From positions 1-15,063 of the forward strand of contig DAOVBC010000015.1 of assembly GCA_030670715.1 (NCBI GenBank): 15,063 nt of DNA. The letters run 5' to 3'. Each line of letters starts with the position of its first letter. Position 1 is the first letter of the stretch. This document shows, in pieces, positions 6,034-12,449 of the stretch. A model generated the notes under the pieces. It was not told where the DNA came from and did not search any database. It was given only the letters and a program-made list of their open reading frames with translations. Source of the DNA: Deltaproteobacteria bacterium (GTDB taxonomy: Bacteria; Desulfobacterota; Desulfobacteria; Desulfobacterales; SG8-13). The translations under genes were made by a program, and so were the position numbers.

Positions 6034-7434
6034 TCAGGCTTTCCGATAAACCTCGATAAGCCTGTCTGTTGCCTCGACTTCCGATTGCTGCTGCTCCCAG
6101 TATTCCTGGCTGCGCTGGGCATTTAACTCTTCGATGGTTTTCCCCTGCTGTTCCACCCATGTAAAGTACTTTAAATTGTGCCACCGGTTTCGGCTGTTCC
6201 GGGTTCCCTCAGCGATCCAGTCGAGTTTTTGCTTATGGAAAATGCTGACAAGACGCACCAGGGCTTCGGTTTCATCCATGGATCCGCAAGTCTGGTTCAT
6301 CTGTGCCATTACCGAATGATAGCGATCAAGCGCATCGGTGCACACGGTCACGATCAGGTCATCTTTTCCAAGCCCGTAATACCTGGCGGTCTTTATGGCG
6401 CCAAGGACGTTACAAACCCCTGAGATGCCGAATATTTGAGACAGCTTTTGGACCTTTTCCTCGGAAATGCCATACCTGTCACACAGCACGCGCCAGCCCG
6501 CAGGCTCGGTCAGCAACTGCAGCCCCATTTTTGTTTCGATATCGTCGATACACATGATGGCATCAAGGTTCATCACGTTGTGGATCCAGGTGACATGCTT
6601 GTCGCCGATCCCCTGGATGTCGTGACCCCCGTACCCGTTGGCAAAGAGGGTGGGGCACTGAATCGGTTCCAGCCCGATGATTTTATGGTATCCGGGCCAG
6701 CGTTGCTTCAAACGGTCTCCGGCCGCAATGGTCCCGCCGGAACCCATCGCCGACACAAAGGCGGCGATACGGCCATTGCCGATTCCCTCTTTTTCCATGA
6801 TCTCTGCCAGCTCGATCAGGGTGTTGCCCGTTACAGAGTAATGAAACCGGTAATTTGCAAAAACTTCAAACTGGTTCATGATCCGAACCCGCTCCGGGTC
6901 TGCCTTCTTCAGGGCATGGCACCTGTCGTAGATTTCCTTGACATTGCTTTCGCAGCCGGGGGTCAACTCCAGGCGAGCGCCGTAGCCGGTAACGATTTCA
7001 AATCGTTCGCGGCTCATTTCTTCGGGGAGTATTACCACGGAATCGAACTTCATCCGGCAGCCGACCCAGGCACCGCCGATGCCGTAATTGCCGGTGGAGG
7101 GCCAGACGATGGTATGCCTGGACGGATCCACCTCCCCTTTGATCGCCTTTTCGATGAGCACCGAATAGGTGGCGCCCACCTTGTGACTGCCGGTGGGAAA
7201 TTCCTTGCCGTACAAAACGACAACGGGTGCATCGACACTGGTCAACGCTTCGGGCAACACCTCATAGTAAATACGGTTGTTTGAGTCTTTCCAGGATATA
7301 TTGTAGAGATTAAGCGGGTCCAGGGGGTCCTTCTCTCTGATCTTCAATGCTTTTTTACGGATGTCCGAATCGATCTTAGACGGGTCGAGCATCTCGGCGT
7401 ATGTCGGTCCGGTTATCAGTTTTGTTGGTGTCAT
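6034..7434 (-). CDS. Fold-type II PLP-dependent enzyme (cysteine synthase/TrpB-like)
   Basis: A PLP enzyme of the tryptophan-synthase-beta fold, probably carrying out beta-elimination, replacement or deamination on an amino acid. The PLP lysine is expected at Lys85 in EFPTGSHKVGA, close to the TrpB HTGAHK context. STGNYGIGG (113-121) is the substrate/carboxylate loop, and SAMGSGGTIAAG (228-239) is the phosphate-binding glycine loop. A C-terminal extension of about 90 residues (from FHKQKLDWIAEGTRN, W/Q/E-rich) is longer than in cysteine synthases. Length is 466. I chose ATG 7434 (begins MTPTKLITGPTY) because GGAAAGGA lies 7 nt upstream; 29 extra codons to 7521 look like a chance hydrophobic extension. 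It is the first gene of a probable operon with the micro-ORF and LysE. The exact reaction is not recognised. Confidence 0.88.
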   Translation of the reverse strand: MTPTKLITGPTYAEMLDPSKIDSDIRKKALKIREKDPLDPLNLYNISWKDSNNRIYYEVLPEALTSVDAPVVVLYGKEFPTGSHKVGATYSVLIEKAIKGEVDPSRHTIVWPSTGNYGIGGAWVGCRMKFDSVVILPEEMSRERFEIVTGYGARLELTPGCESNVKEIYDRCHALKKADPERVRIMNQFEVFANYRFHYSVTGNTLIELAEIMEKEGIGNGRIAAFVSAMGSGGTIAAGDRLKQRWPGYHKIIGLEPIQCPTLFANGYGGHDIQGIGDKHVTWIHNVMNLDAIMCIDDIETKMGLQLLTEPAGWRVLCDRYGISEEKVQKLSQIFGISGVCNVLGAIKTARYYGLGKDDLIVTVCTDALDRYHSVMAQMNQTCGSMDETEALVRLVSIFHKQKLDWIAEGTRNSRNRWHNLKYFTWVEQQGKTIEELNAQRSQEYWEQQQSEVEATDRLIEVYRKA

Positions 7435-7822
7435 GTGTATTCCTTTCCAATAGTACCTTACCTGGCTGGATAGGTTTTTAGAAAATAAGAGGATTAGCAA
7501 TAGCCAAGAAATTTTTCTCATATACCGCTTAATTTGCCAATCGTAAATTTGTTTTTTTCATTGCTTGACAATTATAATGGAATAGGCAAATGAATGACAT
7601 CAATAAATAATCAACGGATGTTATTAAGGATAAATACGGCGCAGAAGGCGAGGATATGCTCAAGAGTTTCATGAAATATTCGGGCTAAGGTTTTCAAGAC
7701 CCGATGGGGATGCATCCCAAACGCTTTGCGCCCGCATGGCTACCTTTTTAAATTATTCCTTCTAACGACTTTCAAACCGTTTTTCCCGACCGAAACTGCG
7801 GTACCGATATAATTTATGCCGG
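7435..7822. other. 388-bp AT-rich spacer between divergent genes, with a protein-like relic frame
   Basis: This spacer must carry promoters for the PLP operon (minus) and the GT9 gene (plus). No strong -35/-10 pair is convincing for the minus strand (TTTACG and TATATG with 17 bp is the best). On the plus strand, 7611-7688 encodes a hydrophilic stretch ending EDMLKSFMKYSG before a stop; it looks protein-like but has no start codon. A 12-bp perfect palindrome GGGATGCATCCC lies at 7707-7718. Confidence 0.5.
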
Positions 7823-8803
7823 ATGACGTATCAACAGGGTTCGACAAAACGCCTTCTCATTGCCCACCAGGGAGCCCTGGGGGATTTCATTGTCACATTT
7901 CCGGTTCTCAGGGGGCTGCGACAGTATTTTTCCCGTATCGACGCCATCTGCCGGACAGCCTTCGGGCAGCTGGCAAATCACCTGTGTATTGTCGACAGGT
8001 ACTATCCTGTCGATGCGGCTCGTTTTGCGAGCCTGTACACAAACAGTATCGATCAGAAGGTAATAGAGCTGATCGTCTCATACGACAGGGTTCTGCTCTT
8101 CTCTTTTTCCGATACCCTCGAGCGAGCCGTTCAAAATATTAAAGGCGATCACGCGTTCCGCATTCCACCCTGGCCGAATAGCACACGGAAAGAACACGTT
8201 ACGGCATTTCTGGCAAACCATCTGCTGGGCTTAAACTTATTGAGTTCATTAGAGAAAGAACGATTTACAGCTTCAGTATTCGACAATCGACACCTGCCGG
8301 CATCCGGACTGACCACCGGGTCAAAAGTGGTTATCAGTCCCGGTGCCGGAAGCATAAAAAAACGCTGGTCGCTTTCAAACTTTCTGAAATTAGCTGTTCG
8401 TCTCCAGGAGAAAGGCCTGCAGCCCGAATTCCTGCTGGGCCCGGCCGAGCAGGATATCAAACAGGCCCCCGGTGTTCATGGTGAAGGCGGCATTCCGGTG
8501 ATAGAACCCGAAAGCCTGACGGATATTGCGTACATTCTCACAAAAACGGACGGGTACATCGGCAATGATTCCGCGGTCAGCCATCTTGCAGCCTTTCTGG
8601 GCGTGCCGGTCGTAGCCATTTTCGGCCCCTCGGATCCGGACCGCTGGCGTCCTGTCGGGCTGCGGGTGGAAGTCGTCAGATCTGCTCTTGATTGCAGCCC
8701 GTGCTTTGAACCGGATAAAAATGACTGCAATCATCTCAAGTGTATGGATGAGATTACCATCGATAGCGTATTAGGATCTTTTGAGCATTTGTTTCAATCC
8801 TAG
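7823..8803 (+). CDS. Glycosyltransferase family 9 protein (heptosyltransferase-like)
   Basis: GT9 enzymes transfer a heptose-type sugar from a nucleotide donor to the LPS core at the inner face of the membrane. Visible are RLLIAHQGALGDFIVTFPVL (10-29, with the expected catalytic Asp21), ISPGAGSIKKRW (171-182), GNDSAVSHLAAFLGVPVVA (247-265) and FGPSDPDRWRP (267-277), the usual donor-site motifs. The C-terminal CSPC...C...CMDEI cluster (291, 294, 302, 307) is common in the family. Length 326 is normal. No alternative start is available; ATG 7823 has no clear ribosome binding site. A perfect TATAAT at 7808-7813 would put the transcript start about 3 nt before the ATG, so the mRNA may be nearly leaderless. 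It stands alone, without other LPS genes, so acceptor and sugar remain unknown. Confidence 0.92.
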   Translation: MTYQQGSTKRLLIAHQGALGDFIVTFPVLRGLRQYFSRIDAICRTAFGQLANHLCIVDRYYPVDAARFASLYTNSIDQKVIELIVSYDRVLLFSFSDTLERAVQNIKGDHAFRIPPWPNSTRKEHVTAFLANHLLGLNLLSSLEKERFTASVFDNRHLPASGLTTGSKVVISPGAGSIKKRWSLSNFLKLAVRLQEKGLQPEFLLGPAEQDIKQAPGVHGEGGIPVIEPESLTDIAYILTKTDGYIGNDSAVSHLAAFLGVPVVAIFGPSDPDRWRPVGLRVEVVRSALDCSPCFEPDKNDCNHLKCMDEITIDSVLGSFEHLFQS

Positions 8804-9164
8804 TGTACTGTCCCAGGAATAAGTTTAATAAATGGCCGGTCATAAAATTTCCTGAGAGGCGGTATGATTCCTGGTGGCGGTATGTGGCCGGATATTTGGA
8901 ATCGTAAGCCGGCAGTGCAATGGCAAACAGGTTGTTGTGACGATTCCAAATATCCGGCCACGACCCATTCAGGGGCTATGCATCAACATAACGCCTCTCA
9001 TAAAATCCCATGACCTGAGGCAATTTTATAAGTTATTTCCGGGACACGACACTGAATGCAGACAGGTTAATGGTAAGCTTAAGGAAGCGGAAACGGCGGC
9101 TATTTTCTCGAACCGTTCTCAATTGGAAGAGATTCTAAATAAAACCCACAAAAAGGAGCACCGC
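8804..9164. other. 361-bp spacer dominated by inverted and direct repeats
   Basis: This spacer holds the repeat element described separately (8813-8961) and about 200 bp up to the FMN-enzyme start. The frame of the FMN enzyme stays open upstream through 97 codons back to 8874, but this extension runs through the hairpin and shows no family similarity, so I treat it as non-coding. The ribosome binding site AAAAGGAG is at 9151-9158. Confidence 0.55.
8813..8961. repeat. Nested inverted-repeat element (possible REP/MITE-like remnant)
   Basis: A perfect 22-bp inverted repeat has its left arm at 8884-8905 (begins GTGGCCGGATATTTGG) and right arm at 8940-8961, around a 34-nt loop. Outside it, CCAGGAAT (8813-8820) pairs with ATTCCTGG (8867-8874). 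TGGCCGG recurs at 8833-8839 and can compete for the 8954-8960 arm. GGCGGTATG is repeated directly at 8858-8866 and 8876-8884. The left end contains TGTACTGTCCCAGG, reminiscent of sequences near REP-associated transposases; that link is from memory. No T-run follows either arm, so it is not a plain terminator. Confidence 0.7.
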
Positions 9165-10121
9165 ATGGAGCTAACGGAAATTTATGATAAAGGCGACGCC
9201 TTTTTCCGGGATAAAGATTACGGAAGATTGTTGAATTACGTTGAGACCGGATTCATTAAAAAAAACGACCGGCGTATTTTTGACCGTTTCACATTCCGGC
9301 AAAAGTGCATTGATGCGGAGGAGGCAAATACCGCATGCAGCATCCTGGGGATAGATTTAAAAACCCCGGTGATCATGTCGTCCATGACCATGCCGATTCC
9401 GGCCATTGCCGACGATGCACTGATGCAGTCGGCACGGGGATTAAAAGCGGCCGGGAGTTTAATGTGGACCGGAACGCCGATTCCCGGAAATCTAAAGGAA
9501 CTCGCCAACAGCGGCGTTCCCCTGGCGGCCAATGTAAAGCCGCTGAAAAACAGGGATAAAATGTACGCCGATATTGAAAATATCCTTGCTGCGGGCGTCA
9601 CCTGGATCGGGGTCGAAGTGGATTCGGGGCAGGGAACGAAGGTCGTCGACCAGGAGATGGGATTTGATTGTACACCGTTTACAGCCAGAGAAATCGAGCA
9701 AATTAAAAATAAAGTAAATCTACCTCTGGTCTGCAAAGGCGTTCTGAGTCAGGAGGATGCAGTAAAATGCGTGGATGCAGGGGCCGATGCCATTGTAATT
9801 TCCAGCCACGGCGGCCACACACTCGATTATCTCCCCCATCCGCTGCAGGTCATGGATGAAATCGTATCGGCGGTGGAGGGCAGGATTGAAATTATCGTGG
9901 ACGGCGGGTTCCGCCGAGGCAGTGATGTCCTCAAGGGCCTGGCTTTCGGCGCCTCTCTGGTCGGACTGGGACGACCGATTCTCTATGGACTGGCAGCCGG
10001 CGGAGATTCGGGCGTCACCGATGTCATTAACGGCATCACTCGTGAACTTTCTCGTCTGATGACAATGGTGGGCGCTTCCGATCCCGGGAGAATCCATCGC
10101 GATATTTTAGTCGTGGATTAG
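9165..10121 (+). CDS. FMN-dependent alpha-hydroxyacid oxidoreductase family protein, atypical active site
   Basis: A TIM-barrel flavoenzyme related to lactate/glycolate oxidases and dehydrogenases. Visible are PVIMSSMTMPIPAIADD (68-84), the FMN-contacting lysine in LVCKGVLSQEDA (Lys191), the catalytic-histidine motif VISSHGGHTLDYLP (211-224, His215), the phosphate-binding DGGFRRGSDVLKGLAFGA (246-263) and GLGRPILYGLA (267-277). The usual motif is SNHGGRQLD; here Asn is Ser and the substrate-binding Arg is His218, so the substrate may not be an ordinary 2-hydroxyacid. At 318 residues it is shorter than lactate oxidases (350-380) because the N-terminus is compact. ATG 9165 follows AAAAGGAG by six bases. 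The gene is monocistronic and ends at a hairpin facing a minus-strand gene. Confidence 0.88.
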   Translation: MELTEIYDKGDAFFRDKDYGRLLNYVETGFIKKNDRRIFDRFTFRQKCIDAEEANTACSILGIDLKTPVIMSSMTMPIPAIADDALMQSARGLKAAGSLMWTGTPIPGNLKELANSGVPLAANVKPLKNRDKMYADIENILAAGVTWIGVEVDSGQGTKVVDQEMGFDCTPFTAREIEQIKNKVNLPLVCKGVLSQEDAVKCVDAGADAIVISSHGGHTLDYLPHPLQVMDEIVSAVEGRIEIIVDGGFRRGSDVLKGLAFGASLVGLGRPILYGLAAGGDSGVTDVINGITRELSRLMTMVGASDPGRIHRDILVVD

Positions 10122-10123
10122 CC

Positions 10124-10163
10124 AAAAAGGGAACCCCTGGTGGAATTATCCACTCAGGGGTTC
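10124..10163 (-). terminator. Strong hairpin with T-tract on the minus strand
   Basis: GAACCCCTGGTGGA (10131-10144), loop ATTA, TCCAC-T-CAGGGGTTC (10149-10163): a 14-bp stem with one bulged base. On the minus strand it is followed by CCC and five T (10128-10124), so it fits an intrinsic terminator for leftward transcripts. It begins 10 nt after the FMN-gene stop and may also end that transcript, though no T-run follows on the plus strand. Confidence 0.65.
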
Positions 10164-10317
10164 AAAACGGGCATTGCATTCAATCCAGCTTTCAACTCAG
10201 CACAAGATCAACTCAGCACAGAATAAACAAGTCAAATCAACAATCGCTCGAACACAGCCTCAAAACAGCAACTACACTACCGATAATAAATGCCCATAAA
10301 ATACGCTGATAAAATTT
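10124..10317 (-). ncRNA. Candidate intergenic small RNA (about 190 nt)
   Basis: The stretch between the His-rich gene and the FMN gene has no supported ORF, yet on the minus strand it has a promoter (-35 TTGACA at 10352-10347, 17-bp spacer, -10 TAAAAA at 10329-10324) and ends at the hairpin plus T-tract at 10163-10124. The upstream gene has its own terminator just before this promoter, so the unit would be independent. It contains a tandem 13-nt repeat (10192-10204 and 10208-10220). No known RNA family was recognised; purely positional evidence. Confidence 0.35.
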
Positions 10318-10323
10318 GAAGGC

Positions 10324-10352
10324 TTTTTAACCCAACATCAATCGGTTGTCAA
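10324..10352 (-). promoter_or_regulatory. Sigma-70-like promoter for the candidate sRNA
   Basis: Minus strand: perfect TTGACA (10352-10347), exactly 17 bp, TAAAAA (10329-10324, 4 of 6 consensus positions). Predicted start near 10317. Confidence 0.4.
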
Positions 10353-10368
10353 TAAAAAAAAGCTGTTG

Positions 10369-10398
10369 AAAAAATCGCACCAATCAAGTTAGTGGTGC
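10369..10398 (-). terminator. Intrinsic terminator of the His-rich protein gene
   Basis: Stem GCACCA/TGGTGC (10393-10398 pairs with 10377-10382) around a 10-nt loop that contains the stop codon, followed on the minus strand by GA and six T (10374-10369). A short but well-formed terminator. Confidence 0.55.
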
Positions 10399-10646
10399 TG
10401 AGAGTGATGATGGCCCCCGCCACCCTGTTCAACAGGACCACCCAGCAAATTCAGTGCGGTCAGAAGGTGCCGGTTGACCGAATCCATACCCTGAATAGCG
10501 GCCATCAGTTCAGCAACAGCCTCGTCCTGGCCGGATTCTTCAAACCGCTCGGCCCAGCTTTTGTACTCTGCGGCGTGTTCGCCGTTGTGGCTTACCCAAT
10601 GGGTGAGTAAAAATCTTAGCTTTTCCTGATCGTTCATTTGACTCAT
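10389..10646 (-). CDS. Small His-rich protein, DUF8180-like
   Basis: An 85-residue soluble protein. The core LRFLLTHWVSHNGEHAAEYK with the following WAERFEESGQ resembles a family of small proteins (LLPHWIEHNxEHAxE-F-xWA) that I recall as DUF8180, often found in Desulfobacterota and sometimes near nickel/cobalt uptake genes. The tail is Gly/His-rich (GGGGHHHSQHH), and further histidines lie at 16, 20, 24 and 60, so metal binding (Ni, Co, Zn) is plausible but not shown. The helical body should form a short helical bundle. ATG 10646 follows GGAGGA by three to five bases. No metal transporter is nearby, and the gene has its own terminator. Confidence 0.82.
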   Translation of the reverse strand: MSQMNDQEKLRFLLTHWVSHNGEHAAEYKSWAERFEESGQDEAVAELMAAIQGMDSVNRHLLTALNLLGGPVEQGGGGHHHSQHH

Positions 10647-10739
10647 AGATCCTCCATTTGCAGTGATGGAATGCCTGTAGAAAAAGGTTAGATTGTATCT
10701 TCCGGGAAATAAATGTGGCAGGCAGCTGATTTACAGGCT

Positions 10740-11162
10740 TTATTCAGACTTTTTTTCCTGGTTGAGGCGATCGATGGTTTTATCAAACTCTACACCAAAA
10801 CCACCGTTGGGAATAATCCTGGCAATTTTACCCTTAATTTTTACATGTTCATTGGTATTTGGGAGTTCAAAGGCCAGAGTAATTTCTTGACCCGCGGACA
10901 GGGTTTCGCTGGCTTCGATCAAGACCCCATTGGCACTGATGTCATGGATAAACCCTCGGAACACCCGATCTTCTGTCGCAAAATCCACATCTTTAAAATA
11001 CTTTTCCCTTGGCGACTTCCTTTTGCCTTTCTTTTTCTTCTCTTCCAGCTCCTCAAGAAGGACCTGGCGTTCTATGGTAGGCATTTGGAGAATCAATTCG
11101 AATAGACGTGCCGTAATAACTGAGATGTTGGGATCCTTGGCCATTTTTTCGGGATCGGTCAT
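10740..11162 (-). CDS. PilZ-domain protein (probable c-di-GMP receptor)
   Basis: A cytosolic single-domain signalling protein. After an N-terminal helix (about 13-45, ending in a Lys/Arg-rich stretch) comes the PilZ signature (numbered from GTG 11165): RKSPR (49-53, the RxxxR loop that grips c-di-GMP) and DISANG (75-80, the D/NxSxxG motif), then beta strands through GGFGVEF. Both c-di-GMP motifs are intact, so ligand binding is likely. Possible starts are GTG 11165 and ATG 11162; I chose the ATG, with AAGGA 8 nt upstream (140 residues). The target may be flagellar, pilus or polysaccharide machinery, but no neighbour identifies it. It has its own promoter at 11211-11239. Confidence 0.9.
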   Translation of the reverse strand: MTDPEKMAKDPNISVITARLFELILQMPTIERQVLLEELEEKKKKGKRKSPREKYFKDVDFATEDRVFRGFIHDISANGVLIEASETLSAGQEITLAFELPNTNEHVKIKGKIARIIPNGGFGVEFDKTIDRLNQEKKSE

Positions 11163-11210
11163 CACGCGGGTCCTTCGCTACTTGCAATGGATAGACGCTG
11201 AAACGTGCAT

Positions 11211-11239
11211 AGCCTAACAAAAAATAATATAGTTGTCAA
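11211..11239 (-). promoter_or_regulatory. Sigma-70 promoter of the PilZ gene
   Basis: Minus strand: perfect TTGACA (11239-11234), 17-bp spacer, TAGGCT (11216-11211), which keeps the key first, second and last -10 bases. Predicted start near 11205 gives a leader of about 42 nt. Confidence 0.55.
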
Positions 11240-11340
11240 TTCAAATGCTTAGAAGTGGTTCAACGCCTTGGATCGGGTTCGAGGGTGGTGTTTTTCTCGC
11301 GAAGGTCGCCACCTCCGGTTGATTGATCTTGCCTGGAAGT

Positions 11341-11871
11341 TCAGGATTCTTCCTTCATAAAATCCCGAACGAGCGAATCAATATCGTCCAGATCAATGAT
11401 CGATTGCTTCTCAAATGCAAGCTCCTGATTGACCTCCCTGAGCTTGCTCAACAGGCTGTAAATGAGGAGCATTAAAATTTTATTGCCGGCCTGCGGGTTG
11501 TCTTTAATAAAAGACAGCATTTCTTTACGATGCATCCGCAATATTATGCAGTCTTCAGAACTGGTTACATCGGCGGTTCTTTTCTCTGTCATAAAAATGG
11601 CGGATTCCCCAAAGACTTCTCCTTTTTCTATGGTACAAATAAAAACTTCCTGGTCGTCCAGTTCGCGCAGCGTCACATCAACGCTGCCCTGTACAATACC
11701 ATAAAAATACGGGCTCACATCCCCCATGTAAATAACCCGCTCTCCCGTTTCGTATTGTACAATTTCCGCCAGCTCCAGAAACTTTTCAAGTTCTTCATCG
11801 GTCATGTACCCAAACAGGTTTATCTCTCTGACTAACGGTAGATATTGCCGGATTTCTGCAGGCTCAGCCAT
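11341..11871 (-). CDS. Cyclic nucleotide-binding domain protein (Crp/PKA-R-like sensor, no DNA-binding domain)
   Basis: A 176-residue protein with one cNMP-binding beta-roll. DEELEKFLELAEIVQYETGE is the usual entry; GEVFGESAIF (84-93) with KRTADV (97-102) is the phosphate-binding cassette, where Glu89 and Arg98 are the expected ribose- and phosphate-binding residues. A C-terminal helical segment (about 118-170) replaces the HTH of Crp/Fnr proteins, so it is not a transcription factor in the ordinary sense. ATG 11871 follows GGAAGGAG by five bases; longer in-frame extensions to 12126 run through the promoter and are rejected. It may relay cAMP or cGMP to a partner protein; the partner is unknown. 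Confidence 0.9.
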   Translation of the reverse strand: MAEPAEIRQYLPLVREINLFGYMTDEELEKFLELAEIVQYETGERVIYMGDVSPYFYGIVQGSVDVTLRELDDQEVFICTIEKGEVFGESAIFMTEKRTADVTSSEDCIILRMHRKEMLSFIKDNPQAGNKILMLLIYSLLSKLREVNQELAFEKQSIIDLDDIDSLVRDFMKEES

Positions 11872-11920
11872 GGCTACTCCTTCCTGTGTATTGATGGAAA
11901 ACACCTGACAACGCACTGAA

Positions 11921-11949
11921 AGTATATAGAATTGAATCTTATGTGTCAA
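11921..11949 (-). promoter_or_regulatory. Strong sigma-70 promoter of the cNMP-binding protein gene
   Basis: Minus strand: perfect TTGACA (11949-11944), 17-bp spacer, TATACT (11926-11921, 5 of 6). Predicted start near 11914, about 43 nt before the ATG at 11871. Best promoter match in the window. Confidence 0.7.
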
Positions 11950-12042
11950 GAAACCGCAGAACGGGTGGACGACGATAAGTAGAAAATCAAATTGTGAGGA
12001 TCCTTTAATTACGTTAAGACCAGGATGCTGTATGAAAAGAAA

Positions 12043-12081
12043 GGTGGGAGTATAAGCCGGCCCGGGCATGTCTACTCCACC
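12043..12081 (-). terminator. Possible terminator of the 81-aa Cys-rich protein gene
   Basis: GGTGGGAGTA (12043-12052) pairs with TACTCCACC (12073-12081) with one bulge. The loop contains the palindrome GCCCGGGC. On the minus strand it is followed by TTTCTTTTC, a moderate T-rich tail. Confidence 0.4.
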
Positions 12082-12092
12082 GGCGAGGCGGA

Positions 12093-12338
12093 TTAGTCTG
12101 TTTTGCCCCTCTGGGCGATATAGCACCGCCGTTCAACATATGCGGAAGATTGACGGTCCCATACGGCTTCATTCTCATGTATGATTTTGGCCCCGCCTTC
12201 CCAGGCACCGCAAGCTACGACGACGGTTTCACCCAGTGTAAATTTCCTGCCGCAGGCCGGACATCCCTCTGTATTGAGCTCGTTTAATTTTAAGAGGTCT
12301 ATGATAAACTTTTGTTTTTGCGCATCGGGTTTGACCAT
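12093..12338 (-). CDS. Small conserved-looking Cys/His protein, putative zinc-binding
   Basis: An 81-residue soluble protein. CPACGRKFTLGE (26-37) forms a CxxC knuckle, followed by Cys43, His54 and Cys72 (RRCYIAQ), a spacing compatible with a treble-clef or rubredoxin-like zinc site. The N-terminus (KQKFIIDLLKLNELN) is a helix. ATG 12338 has TTAAGGAAAACC upstream, a good ribosome binding site. I do not recognise a named family. It is probably transcribed separately from the cNMP protein gene, which lies 221 nt downstream behind a hairpin and its own promoter. Confidence 0.75.
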   Translation of the reverse strand: MVKPDAQKQKFIIDLLKLNELNTEGCPACGRKFTLGETVVVACGAWEGGAKIIHENEAVWDRQSSAYVERRCYIAQRGKTD

Positions 12339-12449
12339 GGTTTTCCTTAACCTATAGATTATTTCCTAATGTTTGAGTGGGATAATAATGGATACGGTAA
12401 TGTCCCCTGCCGGACTTTATTTGCTTCCTACAAAAAAAACTAAGTGTGA

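Noticed and set aside
6436..7284. 282-codon plus-strand open frame antisense to the PLP enzyme gene
   Set aside because: It lies entirely over a gene with clear family motifs on the other strand; its product is His/Asp/Gly-rich without any motif, as expected for a shadow frame.
7435..7521. 29-codon hydrophobic extension of the PLP enzyme that resembles a signal peptide
   Set aside because: The enzyme family is cytosolic, and ATG 7434 has a good ribosome binding site; the extension looks like chance.
8874..9164. 97-codon in-frame N-terminal extension of the FMN enzyme
   Set aside because: It runs through the 22-bp inverted repeat, has no family similarity, and a strong ribosome binding site stands directly before ATG 9165.
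9236..9736. 166-codon minus-strand open frame inside the FMN-enzyme gene
   Set aside because: No ribosome binding site and no motif; the plus-strand gene explains the sequence.
10192..10220. Two tandem copies of a 13-nt word with 3-nt spacing, considered as a CRISPR-like or iteron start
   Set aside because: Only two short copies and no further units; noted under the candidate sRNA instead.
10673..10738. 7-bp inverted repeat GCCTGTA/TACAGGC between the PilZ and His-rich genes
   Set aside because: The long loop and short stem give little support, and there is no T-run.
11872..12126. N-terminal extension of the cNMP-binding protein
   Set aside because: It covers the near-consensus promoter at 11921-11949, and the chosen ATG has GGAAGGAG upstream.
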